Part shown: positions 1 to 10,004 of the stretch, piece after piece
Layout of the letters: every line of letters starts with the position of its first letter
Numbering within the stretch: position 1 is the first letter of the stretch
Assembly (NCBI RefSeq): GCF_004376845.1
Contig: NZ_SNUW01000004.1
Span: forward strand, 62,001 to 126,000
Direction: 5' to 3'
Length of the DNA stretch: 64,000 bases
Source of the DNA: Psychromonas algarum
Lineage (GTDB): Bacteria; Pseudomonadota; Gammaproteobacteria; Enterobacterales; Psychromonadaceae
Program-made: the position numbers and the translations under genes
The notes under the pieces: generated by a model
The model's input: only the letters and a program-made list of their open reading frames with translations
Database searches by the model: none
What the model was told of the DNA's origin: nothing

Positions 1-554
1 AAATAACCGTTTTATTTGGTGTTAGTGGACAACCTGGTTTATTCACAAAAAGCGTGATAGAAAGCTTATGTGAAAATACTGAACAGCCTATTGTTTTACC
101 TCTTTCAAATCCAACATCTCGTGTTGAAGCAACGCCGCAAGACATTACAAATTGGAGTCAAGGAAAGGCCATTATTGCAACTGGCAGCCCTTTTCCAAAC
201 ACTTACTTTGATGATGATTTTTACGAAGTTTCACAATGTAATAATAGTTATATTTTCCCAGGGATTGGATTAGGTGTTATCGCTTCTCGAGCAACGGGGA
301 TCAGCGACAATATGTTAATGGCTGCAAGCCAAGCGTTAGCAGATGCTTCTATGGAATATAAAAAAGCACCGGGCGCTCTATTACCGCCTTTAAGTGTGAT
401 CAAAGAGATCAGCGCTAAAATTGCTTATGCTGTTGCTCAACAAGCTATAGAAGATAAATTAGCCTTACCAGTGACAGAAGAGAATATACAACGTCGATTA
501 CAAGATACTTTCTGGTTACCTAAATACCGTGATTATCGCCGTACTTCTTTTTAA
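1..554 (+). CDS. maeA: NAD-dependent malic enzyme, C-terminal part (cut by window edge)
   Basis: Oxidative decarboxylation of malate to pyruvate with NAD reduction, in the cytoplasm. The frame is open from base 3 at the left edge, so the start lies outside the window; about 183 residues are visible. They include the GVSGQPGLF segment, PLSNPTSRVEATPQD, the ATGSPF segment, QCNNSYIFPGIGLG and the ending KYRDYRRTSF, all matching the C-terminal half of the E. coli MaeA (SfcA) type as I remember it. A strong terminator follows about 15 bases after the stop, so the gene ends its transcription unit. MaeB-type enzymes carry an extra phosphotransacetylase-like domain, which is absent here. Confidence 0.93.
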   Translation, partial: ITVLFGVSGQPGLFTKSVIESLCENTEQPIVLPLSNPTSRVEATPQDITNWSQGKAIIATGSPFPNTYFDDDFYEVSQCNNSYIFPGIGLGVIASRATGISDNMLMAASQALADASMEYKKAPGALLPPLSVIKEISAKIAYAVAQQAIEDKLALPVTEENIQRRLQDTFWLPKYRDYRRTSF

Positions 555-570
555 AACACGCTAAAAACAA

Positions 571-604
571 AAAAACCTTAATATTGATAATATTAAGGTT
601 TTTT
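571..604. terminator. Bidirectional Rho-independent terminator between maeA and rhlE
   Basis: Stem CCTTAATATT / AATATTAAGG (576-585 with 589-598) with a three-base loop, flanked by A-runs on one side and T-runs on the other, so it can work on both strands. It separates the convergent genes maeA and rhlE. Confidence 0.85.
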
Positions 605-682
605 AACAGCAATTTAATAGCTAATCTCAGTTCCGAATAAGCAAATTAATACAGACCCATTATTCAGAATTGAAGTTAAGTA

Positions 683-1969
683 TTAACCGCCAACAAAGTT
701 ACTACGCACGCCACTTTGTTTTTTATTACTACCTGTTCTTGAACCTGAACGCACACCATCTTTATGGCCTACTTTTGGTGCTTTAGGCTTTTTAATTTTT
801 TTCTCACGAGTATCTAATACCGAAGGAGGTAATGGTTCACCTGGCTGAAAACCTGCAAATACTTTACGAGGAATCACTTTTTTAATAAGACGTTCAATGT
901 CTTTTAATAATTTAAACTCTTCTTGGCAAACTAATGAAATTGCTTCACCTTCATTACCAGCACGGCCAGTACGTCCGATACGATGCACATAATCTTCACT
1001 AACGTGTGGTAAATCAAAATTAACCACATTAGGTAATTGATCAATATCGATACCACGAGCAGCAATATCTGTTGCCACTAACACTTTAATTTGGCTTTCT
1101 TTAAATTGAGCTAATGCTTTAGTACGCGCACCTTGGCTTTTATTACCATGAATAGCTGCACTACGAATACCACGAGCTTCTAAATTTTTAACTAAACGAT
1201 TCGCACCATGTTTGGTTTTTACAAACACTAAAACTTGTTGCCATTTATTGTCGATAATTAACTGGCTTAATAACGCTGTTTTTTTCGTTTTATCAACTTC
1301 ATATAAAGTCTGTTCAATCTTTTCAACGGTTGTATTACGAGGACTCACTGAAATTTCAACAGGGTTATTAACTAAACCTTTTGCTAATGCTCGAATATCA
1401 TCAGAGAAAGTGGCTGAGAATAAAAGGTTTTGGCGTTTGGGCGGCAATGCTTTAAGGATCTTTTTAATATCATGAATAAAGCCCATATCTAACATACGGT
1501 CAGCTTCATCTAATACCAAAACTTCTAATTGTTGAAAGCGAATAGCATTTTGCTGATAAAGATCTAACAAGCGACCAGGCGTTGCGACCAAAATATCCAC
1601 ACCACGGCGTAAGTTTTGCATTTGTGGATTAATTTTAACACCACCATAAACCACCATGCTGCGAAGTGGCATATTCTGACCATACTTTTGTACACTCGCT
1701 TGTACTTGAGCAGCAAGCTCACGCGTTGGCGTTAATATCAACGCTCGTACTTGATTTGGTTTTGCTCGTTCACCTTTCTCTAACATAGCTAATAACGGTA
1801 AAGTAAACCCAGCCGTCTTCCCTGTTCCTGTTTGTGCTGCAGCCATTACATCTTTACCAGCTAATACAGCAGGAATAGCCTGTTCTTGAATAGGGGAAGG
1901 TGTTTCATAGCCAGCATTTTTAACTGCTTCTACTAACGATACGGGTAAACCTAGGGTTTCAAAACTCAT
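683..1969 (-). CDS. rhlE: ATP-dependent RNA helicase RhlE (DEAD-box)
   Basis: DEAD-box helicase of 428 residues, likely acting in ribosome assembly and RNA unwinding in the cytoplasm. Visible motifs in order: Q motif ([14 protein letters not shown]), Walker [29 protein letters not shown], and the C-terminal helicase lobe with ARGID and [10 protein letters not shown]. The tail (about residue 370 onward) is rich in Lys, Arg and Ser, typical of RhlE. The frame continues upstream to 2056, but I chose the ATG at 1969 because the family begins MSFxxLGL; the upstream 29 residues look non-conserved. Neither start has a strong Shine-Dalgarno. The gene is divergent from ybiT. DbpA, DeaD and SrmB are less likely from the tail and Q motif. 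Confidence 0.9.
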   Translation of the reverse strand: MSFETLGLPVSLVEAVKNAGYETPSPIQEQAIPAVLAGKDVMAAAQTGTGKTAGFTLPLLAMLEKGERAKPNQVRALILTPTRELAAQVQASVQKYGQNMPLRSMVVYGGVKINPQMQNLRRGVDILVATPGRLLDLYQQNAIRFQQLEVLVLDEADRMLDMGFIHDIKKILKALPPKRQNLLFSATFSDDIRALAKGLVNNPVEISVSPRNTTVEKIEQTLYEVDKTKKTALLSQLIIDNKWQQVLVFVKTKHGANRLVKNLEARGIRSAAIHGNKSQGARTKALAQFKESQIKVLVATDIAARGIDIDQLPNVVNFDLPHVSEDYVHRIGRTGRAGNEGEAISLVCQEEFKLLKDIERLIKKVIPRKVFAGFQPGEPLPPSVLDTREKKIKKPKAPKVGHKDGVRSGSRTGSNKKQSGVRSNFVGG

Positions 1970-2103
1970 ATAAAATCTCATTAAAGTACGGCACTTGCCA
2001 TTAGACGCGTAGCTTACCCTAAGCGCGCGCATCACGCTATGTGTTAGTTTTATCAACTTAGTTGCTTAAACAACAATTAACTCGCATAAAATTCATACAA
2101 TTC

Positions 2104-2135
2104 TGAGGTGATTAACCTCACAGTATATGTATAAT
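2104..2135 (+). promoter_or_regulatory. ybiT promoter with overlapping dyad
   Basis: A TATAAT -10 box at 2130-2135 lies 56 bases before the GTG start of ybiT. A dyad TGAGGT-N5-ACCTCA (2104-2120) covers the expected -35 position, where no good -35 hexamer is seen. The placement suggests an operator for ybiT, perhaps also for divergent rhlE; the regulator is unknown. Confidence 0.45.
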
Positions 2136-2190
2136 ACCCGACATTAAAAATGCTCAGAAAAGCAATACTCAAATAATTTAGGAATAAGCC

Positions 2191-3783
2191 GTGTTAAGTA
2201 CAAATAACATCACCATGCAATTTGGTGCAAAACCACTTTTTGAAAATATCTCTGTAAAATTTGGCACAGGAAATCGTTACGGTTTAATCGGTGCAAATGG
2301 TTGTGGTAAATCAACTTTTATGAAGATTTTAACGGGTGACCTTGAGCCAAGCGCAGGTAACGTAACTAAAGATCCTAATGAGCGTATTGCCAAACTACAT
2401 CAAGATCAGTTTGCTTTTGAAGAACATACAGTACTGGATACCGTATTGATGGGCCACAAAGAGATGTGGGAAGTCATGAATGAGCGTAATCGTATCTACT
2501 CTTTACCAGAAATGAGTGAAGAAGATGGTATGAAAGTAGCTGATTTAGAAACTGAATTTGCAGAAATGGATGGTTACACTGCCGACTCACGTGCAGGGGA
2601 AATCCTATTAAGCGTTGGTATTCCATTAGAGCAACATTACGGCCCGATGTCAGAAGTCGCACCGGGTTGGAAACTACGTGTGTTACTAGCACAGGTACTA
2701 TTTTCAAATCCAGACATCATGTTACTTGATGAGCCAACCAATAACTTGGATATCGATACTATCCGTTGGTTAGAAACAGAATTAAACGCACGTCAATGTA
2801 CCATGGTTATCATCTCGCATGACCGTCACTTCTTAAACTCAGTATGTACACACATGGCTGATATCGATTACGGTGAATTACGTTTATACCCAGGTAACTA
2901 CGATGAATACATGACAGCGGCAACACAAGCTCGTGAGCGTCTATTGTCTGAAAACGCGAAGAAAAAAGCACAGTTATCTGAATTACAAGAATTTGTAAGC
3001 CGCTTCTCTGCTAACGCATCAAAAGCAAAACAAGCGACTTCTCGTGCAAAACAAATGGATAAAATTCAACTTGATGAAGTTAAAGCATCAAGCCGTGTTA
3101 ATCCTTACATTGTATTCAAACAAGAGAAAAAATTATTCCGTAATGCACTAGAAACCATTTCAATGACTAAAAGCTTTGAAAATACATTATTCAAAGACTT
3201 AAACCTCATGATTGAAGTAGGCGAACGCGTTGCGATCATCGGTCAAAATGGTGTGGGTAAAACAACATTATTACGTACTTTAATGGGCGAAATTGAGTTA
3301 AGTTCAGGCGAATATAAATGGTCTGAAAATGCACAGTTAGGTTATTACGCACAGGACCATTCATCTGATTTTGTAAAAGATCAAAACCTAATGGATTGGA
3401 TGGGCCAATGGATGCAAGAAGGTGATGACGAGCAAGCCGTTCGTGGTACCTTAGGGCGTTTATTATTTGGTGCAAATGATATTACTAAGTCAGTAAAAAT
3501 CATTTCTGGTGGTGAGCAAGGCCGTATGTTATTTGGTAAGTTAATGATGAACAAACCAAACATCTTATTAATGGATGAGCCAACTAACCACTTGGACATG
3601 GAATCTATCGAGTCATTGAACTTAGCCTTAGAAAACTACGAAGGCACGTTATTATTCGTCAGCCATGACCGTGAGTTTGTATCTTCATTAGCAACACGTA
3701 TTATCGAAATCAAACCTAATGAAGTAGTCGATTTCCACGGTACTTATGAAGAATATTTAAAAAGCCAAGGTGTTCAAGAGTAA
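2191..3783 (+). CDS. ybiT: ABC-F family ATPase YbiT
   Basis: Soluble ABC-F protein of 530 residues, a family that acts on the ribosome rather than in transport. Two ATPase domains are visible: Walker [10 protein letters not shown] (around residue 38) and GQNGVGKTT (around 351), Walker B followed by [10 protein letters not shown] and [10 protein letters not shown], and the second signature SGGEQGR. The first signature is replaced by [10 protein letters not shown], which is characteristic of the YbiT subgroup. The interdomain linker is charged and helical ([19 protein letters not shown]). Translation starts at GTG, supported by AGGAATAAG just upstream. A monocistronic unit: it has its own promoter and terminator. 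Function within translation is not established by sequence. Confidence 0.93.
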   Translation: MLSTNNITMQFGAKPLFENISVKFGTGNRYGLIGANGCGKSTFMKILTGDLEPSAGNVTKDPNERIAKLHQDQFAFEEHTVLDTVLMGHKEMWEVMNERNRIYSLPEMSEEDGMKVADLETEFAEMDGYTADSRAGEILLSVGIPLEQHYGPMSEVAPGWKLRVLLAQVLFSNPDIMLLDEPTNNLDIDTIRWLETELNARQCTMVIISHDRHFLNSVCTHMADIDYGELRLYPGNYDEYMTAATQARERLLSENAKKKAQLSELQEFVSRFSANASKAKQATSRAKQMDKIQLDEVKASSRVNPYIVFKQEKKLFRNALETISMTKSFENTLFKDLNLMIEVGERVAIIGQNGVGKTTLLRTLMGEIELSSGEYKWSENAQLGYYAQDHSSDFVKDQNLMDWMGQWMQEGDDEQAVRGTLGRLLFGANDITKSVKIISGGEQGRMLFGKLMMNKPNILLMDEPTNHLDMESIESLNLALENYEGTLLFVSHDREFVSSLATRIIEIKPNEVVDFHGTYEEYLKSQGVQE

Positions 3784-3810
3784 TTATAAAAATACTGATT
3801 GCTTAATAAT

Positions 3811-3833
3811 TAAAGGGCTTCGGCCCTTTTTTT
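3811..3833 (+). terminator. Rho-independent terminator of ybiT
   Basis: AAAGGGC-TTCG-GCCCTTT hairpin with a stable UUCG tetraloop followed by a T-run, 28 bases after the ybiT stop. Confidence 0.9.
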
Positions 3834-3867
3834 CTGCACCTTTTCTAGCTTAATAGAAAAAATGCCA

Positions 3868-3903
3868 CAAAAAAACGGAAGCTAAAAGGCTTCCGTTTTT
3901 TTA
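3868..3903. terminator. Terminator of glsB (bidirectional form)
   Basis: Stem ACGGAAGC / GCTTCCGT (3875-3882 with 3889-3896), A-run before and T-run after, so it has the right form on both strands. It lies 30 bases after the stop of glsB on the minus strand. Confidence 0.85.
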
Positions 3904-3932
3904 GGTAAAGTTAAACTAATACTTAAAACAAG

Positions 3933-4175
3933 CTAAGCACGTTTAACTAAACTTATCACAAACAATAAAATGATAGCACCGACTGTAGCGCTTAAAATTG
4001 CGCCTAATAAGCCACCACCAAGAGTAAGACCGATGCTATTACCGATAAAGGCACCAACAATACCAACAGCGATATTACCAACTAAACCAAAACCGACACC
4101 TTTAACAACTGCACCAGCTAACCAACCTGCAATTGCACCAATGAGTAAAACAACAATTAAAGCATTAAGATCCAT
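3933..4175 (-). CDS. GlsB/YeaQ/YmgE family small membrane protein
   Basis: Very hydrophobic 80-residue inner-membrane protein, with three predicted membrane segments (about residues 3-23, 28-50 and 54-76). The sequence GAIAGWLAGAVVKGxGFGLVGNIxVGIVGAxIG is the hallmark of the transglycosylase-associated / YeaQ-YmgE family, whose members are often stress-induced. Their molecular role is not known. The start is supported by AAGGA seven bases upstream. A perfect inverted repeat lies in its short leader. It has its own promoter and terminator. Confidence 0.85.
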   Translation of the reverse strand: MDLNALIVVLLIGAIAGWLAGAVVKGVGFGLVGNIAVGIVGAFIGNSIGLTLGGGLLGAILSATVGAIILLFVISLVKRA

Positions 4176-4187
4176 TATTATTCCTTA

Positions 4188-4216
4188 TTTTTGTGAGGTA
4201 ACGCACAAAAAGTATA
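4188..4216 (-). promoter_or_regulatory. glsB promoter with CRP-like inverted repeat at the start site
   Basis: On the minus strand a TATACT -10 box (4216-4211) predicts transcription starting near 4204. A perfect inverted repeat TTTTTGTG-N8-CACAAAAA (4188-4211) covers that point, and its core TGTGAGGTAACGCACA (4192-4207) differs from the CRP consensus by one arm base. Location over the start site fits repression, or an RNA hairpin just before the ribosome binding site. Confidence 0.4.
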
Positions 4217-4377
4217 TATTAAATAATAAGTAAATCCATTATTTTTATTTATTAAAGTGGTCATCTTTATTTTATATCATGATTTAACTTATCAGTAATA
4301 AAATCAACTTATTACAACCAAGCGTACAAAGCATAATAGAAAACATTAAGTCGTATTTAATGGCTCAAAAATAGCAG

Positions 4378-5556
4378 TTAAATAACAACATAATTTACTA
4401 AAATGCCAAGCAATAAAAATATAGCCACTAAAAGCATAATAGGTAATTTCAGGTATTTTAATAAATAGATACCTATTAACACCATTGCCATATCAATCAC
4501 ATTAAATACCGCACTAGTAAAAACAGGTTGATACAAGGCACTTATTAGCAGCCCCACAACGGCAGCATTCACACCTTTAATCGCAGCAGATACACTCGCT
4601 ATTTCCGAGATGCGATGCCAATTTTTTAAGCAGCTTAATAACAATAAAAATCCCGGTAAAAATACCGCGCCAGTAGCAATTAAAGCACCCACAATAGGTT
4701 GATTAGGTAACAATAAATAGCCAAGATAAGTGGCAAAAGTAAACATAGGGCCAGGCACTGCTTGAGCGATGGCATAACCCGTTAAAAATTGTTCTGCTGG
4801 TAATTGCTCTGCAATAATATTTTGTAATAAAGGTAAAACAACATGCCCTCCTCCAAAAACTAAACTACCTGCTTGAAAAAAATCAGAAAACAACTCTACG
4901 ATAGGTGAATATACAGCGAATAAAGGCAGTAGTAATAAGCAACAAAGAAAGATAAGTAATGGGGCAAAGTTAACCGACTGAGAAATTTCCGGCAAGTGAT
5001 GAGTTTTTTCTATATAAGTAGGATCCGTTTGCTTCTCTTTTAAACAAAACAGACCAATGACAGCACTGAATATCAAGATCACCAGTTGGCTAATAAGGCT
5101 TGCCTCAAGCAACAAGACACAAGCAGTTAAGAGACACAAAAAAATACGTATGTTGTCTTTGCAGAAATTCCTATACATCAGTAATACAGCATCAAAAACA
5201 ACCACAACAGCTAATAACTTAAGCCCGTGTATCATTGATTGAAAAAGCTCATTACCAGCAAGATGTCCTGCACTAATAACCAGTAATAACATCAAAACGA
5301 TAGAGGGGAAGGTAAAACCTAAGAAAGCAAGACAAGCACCTTTTAAACCCGCACGATGATAACCAATTGCAAAACCTACTTGGCTTGAACCTGGGCCTGG
5401 CAAAAACTGACTTAATGCAACAAACTCTGCATATTTTTGTTCACTTAACCAAGCCAACTTTTCAACAAAAGTCTGCCTAAAATAAGCAATATGAGCAGCA
5501 GGCCCACCAAAGCTAATACAGCCAAGTACAAAAAACGTTTTAAAAATTTCCCACAT
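4378..5556 (-). CDS. chrA: Chromate transporter, CHR family, two-domain form
   Basis: Inner-membrane protein of 392 residues with about ten or more hydrophobic segments and two related halves. The first half carries SFGGPAAHIAYFR and FLPGPGSSQ (residues about 16-60), the second FGGGHVVLPLL and AVPGPMFTFATYLG (about 230-280), the standard CHR domain motifs. Characterised members export chromate in exchange for other anions; many marine members have unknown natural substrates. The gene stands alone, with no adjacent chrB-type regulator. ATG start at 5556; the 165 bases upstream hold no recognisable site. Confidence 0.88.
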   Translation of the reverse strand: MWEIFKTFFVLGCISFGGPAAHIAYFRQTFVEKLAWLSEQKYAEFVALSQFLPGPGSSQVGFAIGYHRAGLKGACLAFLGFTFPSIVLMLLLVISAGHLAGNELFQSMIHGLKLLAVVVVFDAVLLMYRNFCKDNIRIFLCLLTACVLLLEASLISQLVILIFSAVIGLFCLKEKQTDPTYIEKTHHLPEISQSVNFAPLLIFLCCLLLLPLFAVYSPIVELFSDFFQAGSLVFGGGHVVLPLLQNIIAEQLPAEQFLTGYAIAQAVPGPMFTFATYLGYLLLPNQPIVGALIATGAVFLPGFLLLLSCLKNWHRISEIASVSAAIKGVNAAVVGLLISALYQPVFTSAVFNVIDMAMVLIGIYLLKYLKLPIMLLVAIFLLLGILVNYVVI

Positions 5557-5721
5557 AATTTATTAAATACACTACTAATAACAATGATTAATCATTTCAA
5601 GATAATAGATAGCTAAGATGACAATAGAATGACAGTCGAATAATAAGATTTGAAAATGATGGAACAACCATCATTTATAATAGCGAGGTGGAAAAAGATA
5701 AAAACGTTAATTAACGCTTCA

Positions 5722-6213
5722 TTATTTATGAATTAAAGCTAAATGCATATATTGTAAGTCATTACTCCATAACTGCAGGAAGTTTCGTGACTTATCTTTA
5801 TTAGTTAAACACTTAGCAAATAAAATAATATTCGCGCCAATTAAATCACTGGCTTTATTAATTGAATATTGCTCTAAGAATTGCTCTCTAAAAAGCTTTA
5901 ATGGGATCGCAATATTTTTAGCATCAGCAACATTGAGCCATAAGAGATCTTTATCGGCATAACTAATAGTTCCCCAATACATTCGAGGAGCAAAGTTTTC
6001 AATCACTTGCGCTTCACTGAGTTTTACAAATAAATTTTTTGCTCGCCATTTATGTTTTTCACTGGTGTGTACCCAAACATTTGAAGTCGCTAATGAACTG
6101 CCTTGTAATAAACTACTTAATAGCTTTGCTAAATTTTGTTTATTTACTGACAATTCTGGTTCTAGCGCGTGATTGTAAGGGACTGCATCAAGTGATGTTC
6201 CACTATTTTGCAA
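5722..6213 (-). CDS. Hypothetical protein, possible C-terminal part of a split gene
   Basis: I do not recognise this 163-residue frame. It has no signal peptide or membrane segment and looks like a soluble folded domain (WVHTSEKHKWRAKNLFVKL, MYWGTISYADKDLLWLNV). Its only early start is TTG at 6213, with no Shine-Dalgarno; the first ATG falls near residue 78, inside apparent domain sequence. The frame stays open upstream to about 6258, overlapping the end of the preceding gene by about 24 bases in another frame. That pattern fits one ancestral gene broken by a small insertion or deletion, or a coupled second gene. Function unknown. Confidence 0.5.
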   Translation of the reverse strand: MQNSGTSLDAVPYNHALEPELSVNKQNLAKLLSSLLQGSSLATSNVWVHTSEKHKWRAKNLFVKLSEAQVIENFAPRMYWGTISYADKDLLWLNVADAKNIAIPLKLFREQFLEQYSINKASDLIGANIILFAKCLTNKDKSRNFLQLWSNDLQYMHLALIHK

Positions 6214-6232
6214 AGTAGCTGTCGGGTCTTTT

Positions 6233-6685
6233 TTAGTCGGTGTTTGTTGATTGATTATCTATTACTTTTGCTTGTTGATTTTTATTATTGGGCATTTTAT
6301 GAATAAGCTCACTAGAAAAATCAATCATAAAACCCGATATGGGATTTTCTACTGACTCTGTGATTATTACTTCTACGGGTGAATTTTCTTTTTCTTGTGG
6401 ATCTTGAATCTTTTCTGCTAGCACTGTTTTTTTAGAAGATGCATTTAATTCGGAGCAATCAGGAAGATGCTGACGCGCACCAAAACAAGCTTGTTTACCA
6501 TCTTTAGAAGCCCGGCGAAAATAAGCCGGTTGCAAACAAACAGGGCATAGTAAAGAGTGGCGATATAATGCGATTTTTTCTGCTGAAAAGTCTTTAAACT
6601 CAAAAATAGAGAAAGTGATCTGCTTAATATTTCCATTTTCTATTTGTGAAGCTTTAGTCGGTAACACACAAATAGCATCTAACAT
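6233..6685 (-). CDS. Hypothetical protein with CxxC...C...HxxxC zinc-type motif
   Basis: Protein of 150 residues with a strong AGGAGG five bases before ATG, so it is very likely translated. Around residues 47-80 it has CPVC-LQPAYFRRASKDGKQACF-ARQHLPDC spacing, a probable zinc site that resembles the N-terminal zinc-ribbon-like part of CoiA-type proteins; that resemblance is weak and from memory. The C-terminal third is polar and low in complexity (PNNKNQQAKVIDNQSTNTD), like a linker that should lead into another domain. The following frame begins 19 bases later with no good start. It may be the N-terminal part of a roughly 320-residue protein. Function unknown. Confidence 0.6.
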   Translation of the reverse strand: MLDAICVLPTKASQIENGNIKQITFSIFEFKDFSAEKIALYRHSLLCPVCLQPAYFRRASKDGKQACFGARQHLPDCSELNASSKKTVLAEKIQDPQEKENSPVEVIITESVENPISGFMIDFSSELIHKMPNNKNQQAKVIDNQSTNTD

Positions 6686-6756
6686 TTTATCCTCCTTTAT
6701 CTAAGCCCAGCCTTAACAATCAACACCTTCAATACTGCAGATAACGTAGCTGATAT

Positions 6757-6791
6757 AAAAAAACGATAGCATTTCCATGCTATCGTTTTTA
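6757..6791 (-). terminator. Rho-independent terminator of the pilus genes
   Basis: Perfect ten-base stem ACGATAGCAT / ATGCTATCGT (6763-6772 with 6777-6786), four-base loop, and a seven-base T-run on the minus strand, 37 bases after the pilC stop. Confidence 0.9.
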
Positions 6792-6828
6792 TTAGTTTTA
6801 TCTCATCATAGGTAAATTGTATTTTTGA

Positions 6829-8055
6829 TTAACCAACAACTGAACCTAATTGGAAGATAGGTAAATACATAGCAACAATCAAACCACCAACCACAACACC
6901 TAACACCACCATGATCATCGGTTCCAATAAGCTAGTAAGGCCATCAACAGCATCATCTACTTGTTGTTCATAGATATCAGCCACTTTACTTAACATACCA
7001 TCAAGGTCACCAGATTCTTCACCAATCATGACCATTTGCGACACCATATCAGGGAATGCGCCGGTTGTTTTCATGGCAACGTTTATTTGCATACCGCCCA
7101 TTACTTCAGAGCGCATTGAGTTTACAGCCGTTCGGTAAACATAGTTACCTGATGCGCCAGCCGCCGAGACTAATGCATCAACTAACGGGATACCTGCTGC
7201 AGATGTCGTTGATAAAGTACGAGCAAAACGAGCAACAGCGGCTTTATCTAAAATAGTACTAATAACAGGAATTTTTAAGATAAATTTATCGGTATTATCT
7301 TTTACTTTTTGGCTGCTTCGATGTGCTTTTTTAAATAAGAATATAAATAGAGCAATACCAGCAATAATGATGTACCAATATTGCTGAACAAAATCAGAAA
7401 TACTTAAAACAAATAATGTGAAAGCCGGTAGTTCTGCCCCAAAACCTTCAAAAATATCTTTAAATTGTGGGATAACAAACAGCAGTAATAACATAGTTAC
7501 AATACCCGCTACCGCTAATACGGCAGCAGGGTAAAACATTGCTTTTTTGATCTTAGATTTTAACGCTTCAGATTTTTCTTTATAGGTAGAAATACGATCG
7601 TAAATAGTATCCAAAGAACCAGACTGTTCACCAGCTTCCACTAAATCACAATATAAGTCATCGAAGTGTCTTGGGTGACTACGTAATACTTGAGAAAAAG
7701 GAGTCCCCGTGGCGACTTCATTACCAATGGATGTCATCAATAAACGCAAAGGTGCTTTTTCATTACTTTTAGCAATTAACTCCAAGCTTTGAACTAAAGG
7801 AACACCGGCACTTAACATGGTTGCGATTTGACGAGAAACAACAGCAATATCCATTGGCGTAATTTTGTCGCCAAAAGAAAGTAAAGGTTTTGCTTTTTTC
7901 TGTGTCTTGGTAACGTTAACACCTTGTTTACGTAACTCCGCTTTTATTTCAAGTGCTGATTCACCTTGCAATTCACCTGATACTTTAAGGCCTTTACGGT
8001 TAATTCCTTTCCAAGTAAAAGTGTGTATTGTGTCGACTGTTTTTTTCTTGGCCAT
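6829..8055 (-). CDS. pilC: Type IV pilus inner-membrane platform protein PilC
   Basis: Polytopic inner-membrane protein of 408 residues forming the platform on which PilB drives pilin assembly. Two copies of the T2SSF domain are visible (about residues 75-198 and 278-400), each ending in GEESG or GEQSG type motifs (VEAGEQSGSL, IGEESGDLDGM). Three strong membrane segments lie near residues 172-195, 222-243 and 378-400. Start ATG with AAGGGA upstream. A 258-base gap separates it from pilB, long for this operon, so it may have an extra promoter. pilD does not follow it as it does in Vibrio and Pseudomonas. Confidence 0.95.
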   Translation of the reverse strand: MAKKKTVDTIHTFTWKGINRKGLKVSGELQGESALEIKAELRKQGVNVTKTQKKAKPLLSFGDKITPMDIAVVSRQIATMLSAGVPLVQSLELIAKSNEKAPLRLLMTSIGNEVATGTPFSQVLRSHPRHFDDLYCDLVEAGEQSGSLDTIYDRISTYKEKSEALKSKIKKAMFYPAAVLAVAGIVTMLLLLFVIPQFKDIFEGFGAELPAFTLFVLSISDFVQQYWYIIIAGIALFIFLFKKAHRSSQKVKDNTDKFILKIPVISTILDKAAVARFARTLSTTSAAGIPLVDALVSAAGASGNYVYRTAVNSMRSEVMGGMQINVAMKTTGAFPDMVSQMVMIGEESGDLDGMLSKVADIYEQQVDDAVDGLTSLLEPMIMVVLGVVVGGLIVAMYLPIFQLGSVVG

Positions 8056-8313
8056 TTAAAATCCCTTTGAATAGCACTGATTTGATATTAACTTTGAATG
8101 ATAAACAAAAAGCCTAATATTTACTGAGATCTAGATAATGAATCTATTAATAGAAAATAAATAAACCGCTAAAATAATCTATTAAAATCAAAGTTATAAC
8201 TTATCTTTTTGCTATGTGGCTATTTATATAGTTGCTTATATCGCATATAGGAAATGAAAAATATGAAGGAATGTTATATCTCACTTAAACAGTAAGATAC
8301 AACACCAATAAAA

Positions 8314-9999
8314 CTAAGTAATTCGAGTTACTTCATTCAAGCTAGTCACACCATTTAAGGCTTGTTTGATCGCTGATTGGCGTAAGGTATACATGCCTTC
8401 GCTTTCAGCGGTTTCAGCAATTTGCATGGCATTACCATCATTTAAAATAATACGTCCTAATTCATCGGACATTTCCATCACTTCGTAAATACCCACACGA
8501 CCTTTATAACCATCGGTACATTTGCTACAACCAACAGGTTTAAACAAGTTCTGTTTGATACTTAATTGCTCCGCATTAAAGCCAATTTTTAAAAGTTCTG
8601 TATCTGACATCACTAGCGGCTCTTTACAGCTTTCACATAAACGTCGTGCTAGACGTTGCGCAATAATTAACGATACCGATGAAGCAATATTAAAGGCAGG
8701 AACGCCCATATTTAATAAACGCGTTAGAGTTTCTGCGGCTGAGTTAGTATGTAAGGTTGATAAAACCAAGTGACCTGTTTGTGCGGCTTTAATACCTATT
8801 TCAGCCGTCTCTAAGTCACGTATTTCCCCTACCATCACAATATCTGGATCTTGACGTAAAAAGGAACGCAGTGCAGACGCAAAAGTAAGACCGGCTTTAT
8901 TATTAATCTGTACTTGGTTAATACCAGTTAAGTTAATCTCTACCGGATCTTCCGCCGTTGAAATATTGCGTTCAACGGTATTCAGAATGTTTAAGCCCGT
9001 ATACAAAGAAACGGTTTTACCACTCCCCGTTGGCCCCGTGATTAAAATCATGCCCTGAGGTTTGGATAACGCATTCATGTATTTTGCTTTCTGCTCATCG
9101 GTGTAACCCAGTCGGTCAATATCTAGACTAGCAGCAGATGAATCCAAAATACGCATTACAATCTTTTCACCCCACATAGTAGGCAGCGTACTCACACGTA
9201 AGTCGATATTACGTTTATTAGATATTTTAAGCTTGATACGACCATCTTGAGGTAAACGACGTTCTGCAATATCCAGTTTTGACATGACTTTTAAACGCGC
9301 AGAAAAACGATTCGCTAAATTAACCGGAGGTGAAGCCACTTCATGTAAAATGCCATCAACACGAAAACGAATACGGTATTTTTTTTCATAGGGTTCAAAA
9401 TGTAAATCTGACGCGCCTTTTTTAACTGCATCAATTAACACACCGTTAATATATTTAACAATCGGCGCATCATCATCAACGGATTGAGTTTCATCTAAAC
9501 GAGAGTCTGATTCATCAACTTCAATATCATCAATATTACCCATATCTTCCAGTGTACTTGCACTGTCATTTAATAGGCTTTCAATGGCTTTATTCAGTTT
9601 ACTTTCTTCAACTAATAACGCTTCAGTATTCATACTAAAGCTAAAACCAAAATCTTCTAAGGCTGATACATTGGTGGGATCAGACATCGCAATATAAAGG
9701 GTTTTATGTTGCACATACACGGGCAACGCATGGTGTTTTTCTATTAGTTTTGCGTTAACTAGATTTTCAGGAATATCATCCAGAGCTAAGGTATCACTGT
9801 CTAATAGAGGAAGACCATATTCAGCTTCACAGAACTGCGCTAGGGTTAGGCTATCTATAAAGTTATTTTCAACAAGGTAGGGAACTAAGCGCTTCTGTTC
9901 AGAAGCTGCCGCGGAGGTAATTTGTTGTAGTTTCTCAGGTTTAAGTAAACCATGAGCGGCCAAGCTAGAAGCTAGACCGCTAATATCATTATTTTCCAA
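8314..9999 (-). CDS. pilB: Type IV pilus assembly ATPase PilB
   Basis: Cytoplasmic hexameric ATPase that powers pilus extension. Visible: N-terminal MshEN-type domain (residues about 1-150), Walker A GPTGSGKT (around 330), Asp-box region, Walker B VGEIRD, and the zinc-binding cysteines CESC and CSKC near residues 465-505. No ATG lies near the start. A TTG at 10026 overlaps the end of pilA and is adjacent to AAAGG, while a TTG at 9999 begins [10 protein letters not shown] just after the pilA stop and gives 561 residues, close to the usual PilB length. I prefer 9999, but the start is uncertain. pilA and pilB are thus within a few bases of each other. Confidence 0.92.
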   Translation of the reverse strand: MENNDISGLASSLAAHGLLKPEKLQQITSAAASEQKRLVPYLVENNFIDSLTLAQFCEAEYGLPLLDSDTLALDDIPENLVNAKLIEKHHALPVYVQHKTLYIAMSDPTNVSALEDFGFSFSMNTEALLVEESKLNKAIESLLNDSASTLEDMGNIDDIEVDESDSRLDETQSVDDDAPIVKYINGVLIDAVKKGASDLHFEPYEKKYRIRFRVDGILHEVASPPVNLANRFSARLKVMSKLDIAERRLPQDGRIKLKISNKRNIDLRVSTLPTMWGEKIVMRILDSSAASLDIDRLGYTDEQKAKYMNALSKPQGMILITGPTGSGKTVSLYTGLNILNTVERNISTAEDPVEINLTGINQVQINNKAGLTFASALRSFLRQDPDIVMVGEIRDLETAEIGIKAAQTGHLVLSTLHTNSAAETLTRLLNMGVPAFNIASSVSLIIAQRLARRLCESCKEPLVMSDTELLKIGFNAEQLSIKQNLFKPVGCSKCTDGYKGRVGIYEVMEMSDELGRIILNDGNAMQIAETAESEGMYTLRQSAIKQALNGVTSLNEVTRIT

Positions 10000-10004
10000 A
10001 ATAC

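Noticed and set aside
3970-4233. Plus-strand frame opposite the glsB gene
   Set aside because: Proline- and threonine-rich antisense shadow of a well-supported membrane protein gene on the other strand.
6233-6262. A6G tract near the junction of the two hypothetical frames as a programmed -1 frameshift site
   Set aside because: The zero-frame stop codon TAA comes before the tract, so slippage there cannot join the frames; the required shift is +1 and has no recognisable signal.
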